From the NCBI GenBank assembly GCA_964505065.1, contig CAZDGF010000024.1:1-46245 (forward strand): a stretch of DNA of 46,245 nucleotides. Direction: 5' to 3'. The notes under the pieces were generated by a model. It did not search any database. It was not told the origin of the DNA and saw only the letters and a program-made list of their open reading frames with translations. The DNA comes from JABMMZ01 sp964505065 (GTDB lineage: Bacteria > Bacteroidota > Bacteroidia > NS11-12g > UBA955). The position numbers and the translations under genes are program-made. This document shows, in pieces, positions 43,678 to 46,245 of this stretch (positions are counted from its first letter, which is position 1; each line of letters begins with the position of its first letter).

Positions 43678-45969
43678 TTAGAAAATTAAATCTAAACCAA
43701 GCATAAAGTTGGTAAAAGATTGTGGATAATAAAATGTTTCTGTTATTGTTTCGCCACCCGAAATGTATTTATAAGCGTATCCATTATTTGCATAATTGGC
43801 AGCTAAAATATTATTAACCATTAGTTTTGTTCTTATTGTTTTCAATCCTTTAATAAAAAACGTTCTACTTCCATTAAAATTAAGTGTATAGTAGCTGCTT
43901 AATTTTGCATTGTTATTTTGGGTATTATCCAAATATTGCTTACCCAAATATTTACAGTTGATAGCAAGTGTACTATGTTTAATGTGCTTATCTGTTATGC
44001 CAATATAGCCAATAACATTGGGCGAAAATGAAATGTCTGTTTGCGTATATTCTTTAGTTATTACACTGCTGCTATCATAATTGTAAAATACATCATTAAA
44101 TTGCGCTATTTTATTGCTACTTAAAGTTATATTACCTTCTAATTCTATTTTTTTATTGAATAAATATTTTGAACCCATTAGTTCTATGCCTAATCGGCTG
44201 CTTTTATTTACATTTTTACGAATACTACTGCCTACATCATTTAGCTCGCCTGTAAGCACTAATTGATTGGTATAATTCATATAATATCCATTCAATTGAA
44301 AATAGGCATTTCTATTTTTATAAATATAGCCTATTTCTAAATCTTTTAGCTGCTCGGGCTTGGGTATTGCTGCTTTTGCATTGTCTATAATATCCGTTCT
44401 TACAGGCTCTCTATGGCTTATACTATAACTTGCATATACTGCTTTTTTTACAGAATAATTGTACATAAAACCTATTTTAGGATTGATAAACGTAAAATTT
44501 TGATTAAAATCAATTGGCTTTAAATCATTGTCGTTTCCTTTGCCGCTATAGTTTATTTTTCTTATTTGAAACTCGGCAGTTAGCGTTAGTTTTCTTATCA
44601 GTTTATAATCTGCTTTTATATTGCCATTCCATTCTTGTTTAAGGCTTTTGCTTTCGTAGTATTTTTTGTTTAAGCCAAAAGGTTCTGCCACTTTAGCCCA
44701 TATTACTTCGCCAAAATGCTGCCCATTGTATAGCGTATAGCCAATTGCTGTATTTAGGTTCAGCTTATTTTTCTTATAATCTAAACTTGCAAAATTGCCA
44801 TAGTAATAATTATCTAACCAACGCCTACGCACAAGGTCTGTGCTGCTTATTGTATCGTTATTGGTTGTATAATTAGCCACACCATACCTACTATATTTTT
44901 GGTCGGTTTTATATTCTTCAAAATAGCCTTTGCCTTTGGTTAAAAAAGAAGAATTATTAAGTGTAATATAGCTGCCAATTTTTTTACTAATATGCAGTTG
45001 ATAGTGGTTTTGCCAATAGTTATCTGTTTGGTTTGGATAGGTATAATAATTGTATGTTCTACCGCTGTTCAATAAGTTTTGAGCATCTTCTGTAGTTAAA
45101 TAATTTCTGGCAATATAGGCATTCATTTCTGCCACATTGCCATTGAAACGGCTTATAGGTGTACCATACCAACTTTGGTACGTTTTTTCTTTGCCCCCAA
45201 AGCTTACCGCATTTATAAGCCAATTATTTTTAGCATAATTCAAATTGAACTGAAATGCTTGCAAATTGCTACTTGCCCTATCTATATAGCCATCGCTAAC
45301 TATTCTGCTCAAACGCCCACTAAAATTAAAGTTCCCTATTTTGCCAGTGCCAAATTTTAGCGTATTTTTCAATGTATTGAAACTACCAAACGATTGATTC
45401 AATTCTAAATTTTTATTGGTATCTATTTCTGTGTTTAAAATACTAATACTTGCTCCAAAAGCACCATTGCCATTGGTGGTACTGCCTACGCCTCTTTGTA
45501 TTTGAACTGAAGATGTAGATGAAGCCAAATCGGGCATATTTACCCAATATACCCCATGGCTTTCGGCATCGTTTATAGGAATACCATTAATGGTTACATT
45601 TATTCTTGTAGCATCGCTACCTCTTATTCTAATACCAGTATAGCCAATGCCTGTGCCAGCATCGCTTGTAGTTATTACCGATGGGGTATTGCCTATAAGA
45701 TAGGTAAAATCTTGCCCTAAATTTTGACTCTGCAATTCCTTAGCACCAATATTTACAAATGCAAATGGTGCTTTATTGCCCGCTCGGGTATTGGCTACAA
45801 TATGTCCGCTTTGTGTATAAATAGCATTGGTATCTATTTCTACTTTTTTTAGCGAATCATTGTTTTTTTGAGCAAATAAATGGCTAAAAAATGTGCAGAA
45901 TAGAAATAAAAAAAGTAGGCATTTTTTGAATAAAAATGTAATTGTAGATTGAGGCTTATTGTTTTTCAT
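43678..45969 (-). CDS. TonB-dependent receptor under TPP riboswitch, probable thiamine transporter
   Basis: A 763-residue outer-membrane receptor. A signal peptide (residues 1-33, ending near LFAQ) is followed directly by a plug (about 70-185: PFAFVNIGAKELQSQNLGQD, GIRIRGSDATRINVTINGIP, VQIQRGVGSTTNGNGAFG). There is no CarboxypepD domain. A beta barrel ends in FMLGLDLIF, with the expected terminal Phe. By sequence alone it looks like a siderophore-type receptor. However, the 5' leader carries a TPP riboswitch, so the cargo is more likely thiamine or its phosphates; TPP-controlled TonB receptors are known in Bacteroidota. No inner-membrane transporter or thiamine gene lies in the window on its 3' side. 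The gap to the PKD gene (43478-43677) is AT-rich with one -7 box. Confidence 0.9.
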   Translation of the reverse strand: MKNNKPQSTITFLFKKCLLFLFLFCTFFSHLFAQKNNDSLKKVEIDTNAIYTQSGHIVANTRAGNKAPFAFVNIGAKELQSQNLGQDFTYLIGNTPSVITTSDAGTGIGYTGIRIRGSDATRINVTINGIPINDAESHGVYWVNMPDLASSTSSVQIQRGVGSTTNGNGAFGASISILNTEIDTNKNLELNQSFGSFNTLKNTLKFGTGKIGNFNFSGRLSRIVSDGYIDRASSNLQAFQFNLNYAKNNWLINAVSFGGKEKTYQSWYGTPISRFNGNVAEMNAYIARNYLTTEDAQNLLNSGRTYNYYTYPNQTDNYWQNHYQLHISKKIGSYITLNNSSFLTKGKGYFEEYKTDQKYSRYGVANYTTNNDTISSTDLVRRRWLDNYYYGNFASLDYKKNKLNLNTAIGYTLYNGQHFGEVIWAKVAEPFGLNKKYYESKSLKQEWNGNIKADYKLIRKLTLTAEFQIRKINYSGKGNDNDLKPIDFNQNFTFINPKIGFMYNYSVKKAVYASYSISHREPVRTDIIDNAKAAIPKPEQLKDLEIGYIYKNRNAYFQLNGYYMNYTNQLVLTGELNDVGSSIRKNVNKSSRLGIELMGSKYLFNKKIELEGNITLSSNKIAQFNDVFYNYDSSSVITKEYTQTDISFSPNVIGYIGITDKHIKHSTLAINCKYLGKQYLDNTQNNNAKLSSYYTLNFNGSRTFFIKGLKTIRTKLMVNNILAANYANNGYAYKYISGGETITETFYYPQSFTNFMLGLDLIF

Positions 45970-46026
45970 ATGGTTAAAAAAATATAAGCTTTGGCGTACT
46001 ACTAATAGTTATGAATTAGTACAATT

Positions 46027-46052
46027 AAAAAAGAAATTGTTGTTTCTTTTTT
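46027..46052 (-). terminator. A/T-rich hairpin downstream of the riboswitch
   Basis: Perfect 10-bp inverted repeat AAAAAAGAAA/TTTCTTTTTT with a 6-nt loop. Its last T-tract could serve as the terminator of the riboswitch expression platform, though the stem has a single G-C pair, so it may only be a pause site. Confidence 0.4.
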
Positions 46053-46053
46053 G

Positions 46054-46139
46054 GTTTTTTCTGTCGCAGCTATTACGCTTATCCAGATATTGTGGGTATT
46101 ATCTCAGCACCAATATTAAACAATAGGGCACCCCAAAAC
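46054..46139 (-). promoter_or_regulatory. TPP (thiamine pyrophosphate) riboswitch
   Basis: On the minus strand the leader reads GGGGTGCCC, then GGTGCTGAGATAATACCC, then ATCTGGATAA and GCTGCGACAG. These match the conserved TPP aptamer parts: GGGGTGC pairing with TACCC, the CTGAGA pyrimidine-sensor loop (46101-46107) and the CTGGATAA pyrophosphate-sensor helix (46086 downward). The 3' part is more divergent than the usual AGCGTAGGGA. GTTTT at 46139-46135 can pair with AAAAC at 46058-46054 to close P1. A perfect -7 box puts the transcript start at about 46139, right at the aptamer. TPP binding normally switches expression off. Confidence 0.88.
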
Positions 46140-46145
46140 TTGGGG

Positions 46146-46153
46146 CAAACATA
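46146..46153 (-). promoter_or_regulatory. -7 box for the riboswitch transcript
   Basis: TATGTTTG on the minus strand, 7 nt upstream of the aptamer; perfect TAnnTTTG. Beyond it (46154-46245) I see only AT-rich sequence. Confidence 0.6.
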
Positions 46154-46245
46154 AAGTTAAATTTTGAATATTTGTTATTTAAAATAATTATTACTGTATA
46201 TCCGTAAACATTCATAAATTAAAAAAAGTTATTATATTAGCAGCA

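Overview
The window is AT-rich DNA from a member of the Bacteroidota. This rests on three T9SS cargo proteins (two type A, one type B C-terminus), a PorX-type response regulator, two TonB-dependent receptors, a lower mevalonate pathway cluster, no obvious Shine-Dalgarno sequences, and the Bacteroidota -7 promoter box TAnnTTTG just ahead of many genes. I cannot place it below phylum with confidence. I saw no tRNA, rRNA or CRISPR array, and no complete insertion sequence.

Layout. 1-8.9 kb: Tet-type MFS exporter, secreted TPR protein, a conserved unknown, a T9SS cargo gene broken by a dinucleotide frameshift inside its CUB domain, and porX. A 54-bp repeat sits at both ends of this block in opposite orientation. 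8.9-15.4 kb: recN-pfkA pair, two small exported proteins and a large TonB-dependent receptor. 15.4-22.9 kb: a minus-strand isoprenoid operon read fni, HMG-CoA reductase, a PD-(D/E)XK nuclease-like gene, a GYDIA-type GHMP kinase, diphosphomevalonate decarboxylase, mevalonate kinase, UbiA prenyltransferase. Together these could take HMG-CoA to IPP/DMAPP and then prenylate an acceptor. The larger gaps in this operon hold dispersed repeats.

23-27.7 kb is the accessory region: a DUF4238 gene with an in-frame stop, a tiny unknown gene, a Cro/CI-type regulator with two 21-bp tandem arrays directly upstream, palindromes whose loops hold unrelated inserts, a candidate small RNA with its own promoter and terminator, a membrane coiled-coil protein and a protein of unknown family. 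27.7-37.9 kb: LpxH-like and YfcE-like phosphoesterases, a rhomboid protease, a LamG-like T9SS cargo, a large alpha-2-macroglobulin with a CAEQ thioester motif, and a GH25 lysozyme. 37.9-46.2 kb: an 1852-residue PKD-repeat T9SS type B protein, and a TonB-dependent receptor preceded by a TPP riboswitch, which makes it a likely outer-membrane thiamine transporter.

The least explained part is 24.8-25.6 kb (regulator, 21-bp arrays, nested palindromes, candidate small RNA). The best supported functional inference is the TPP riboswitch on the last gene.
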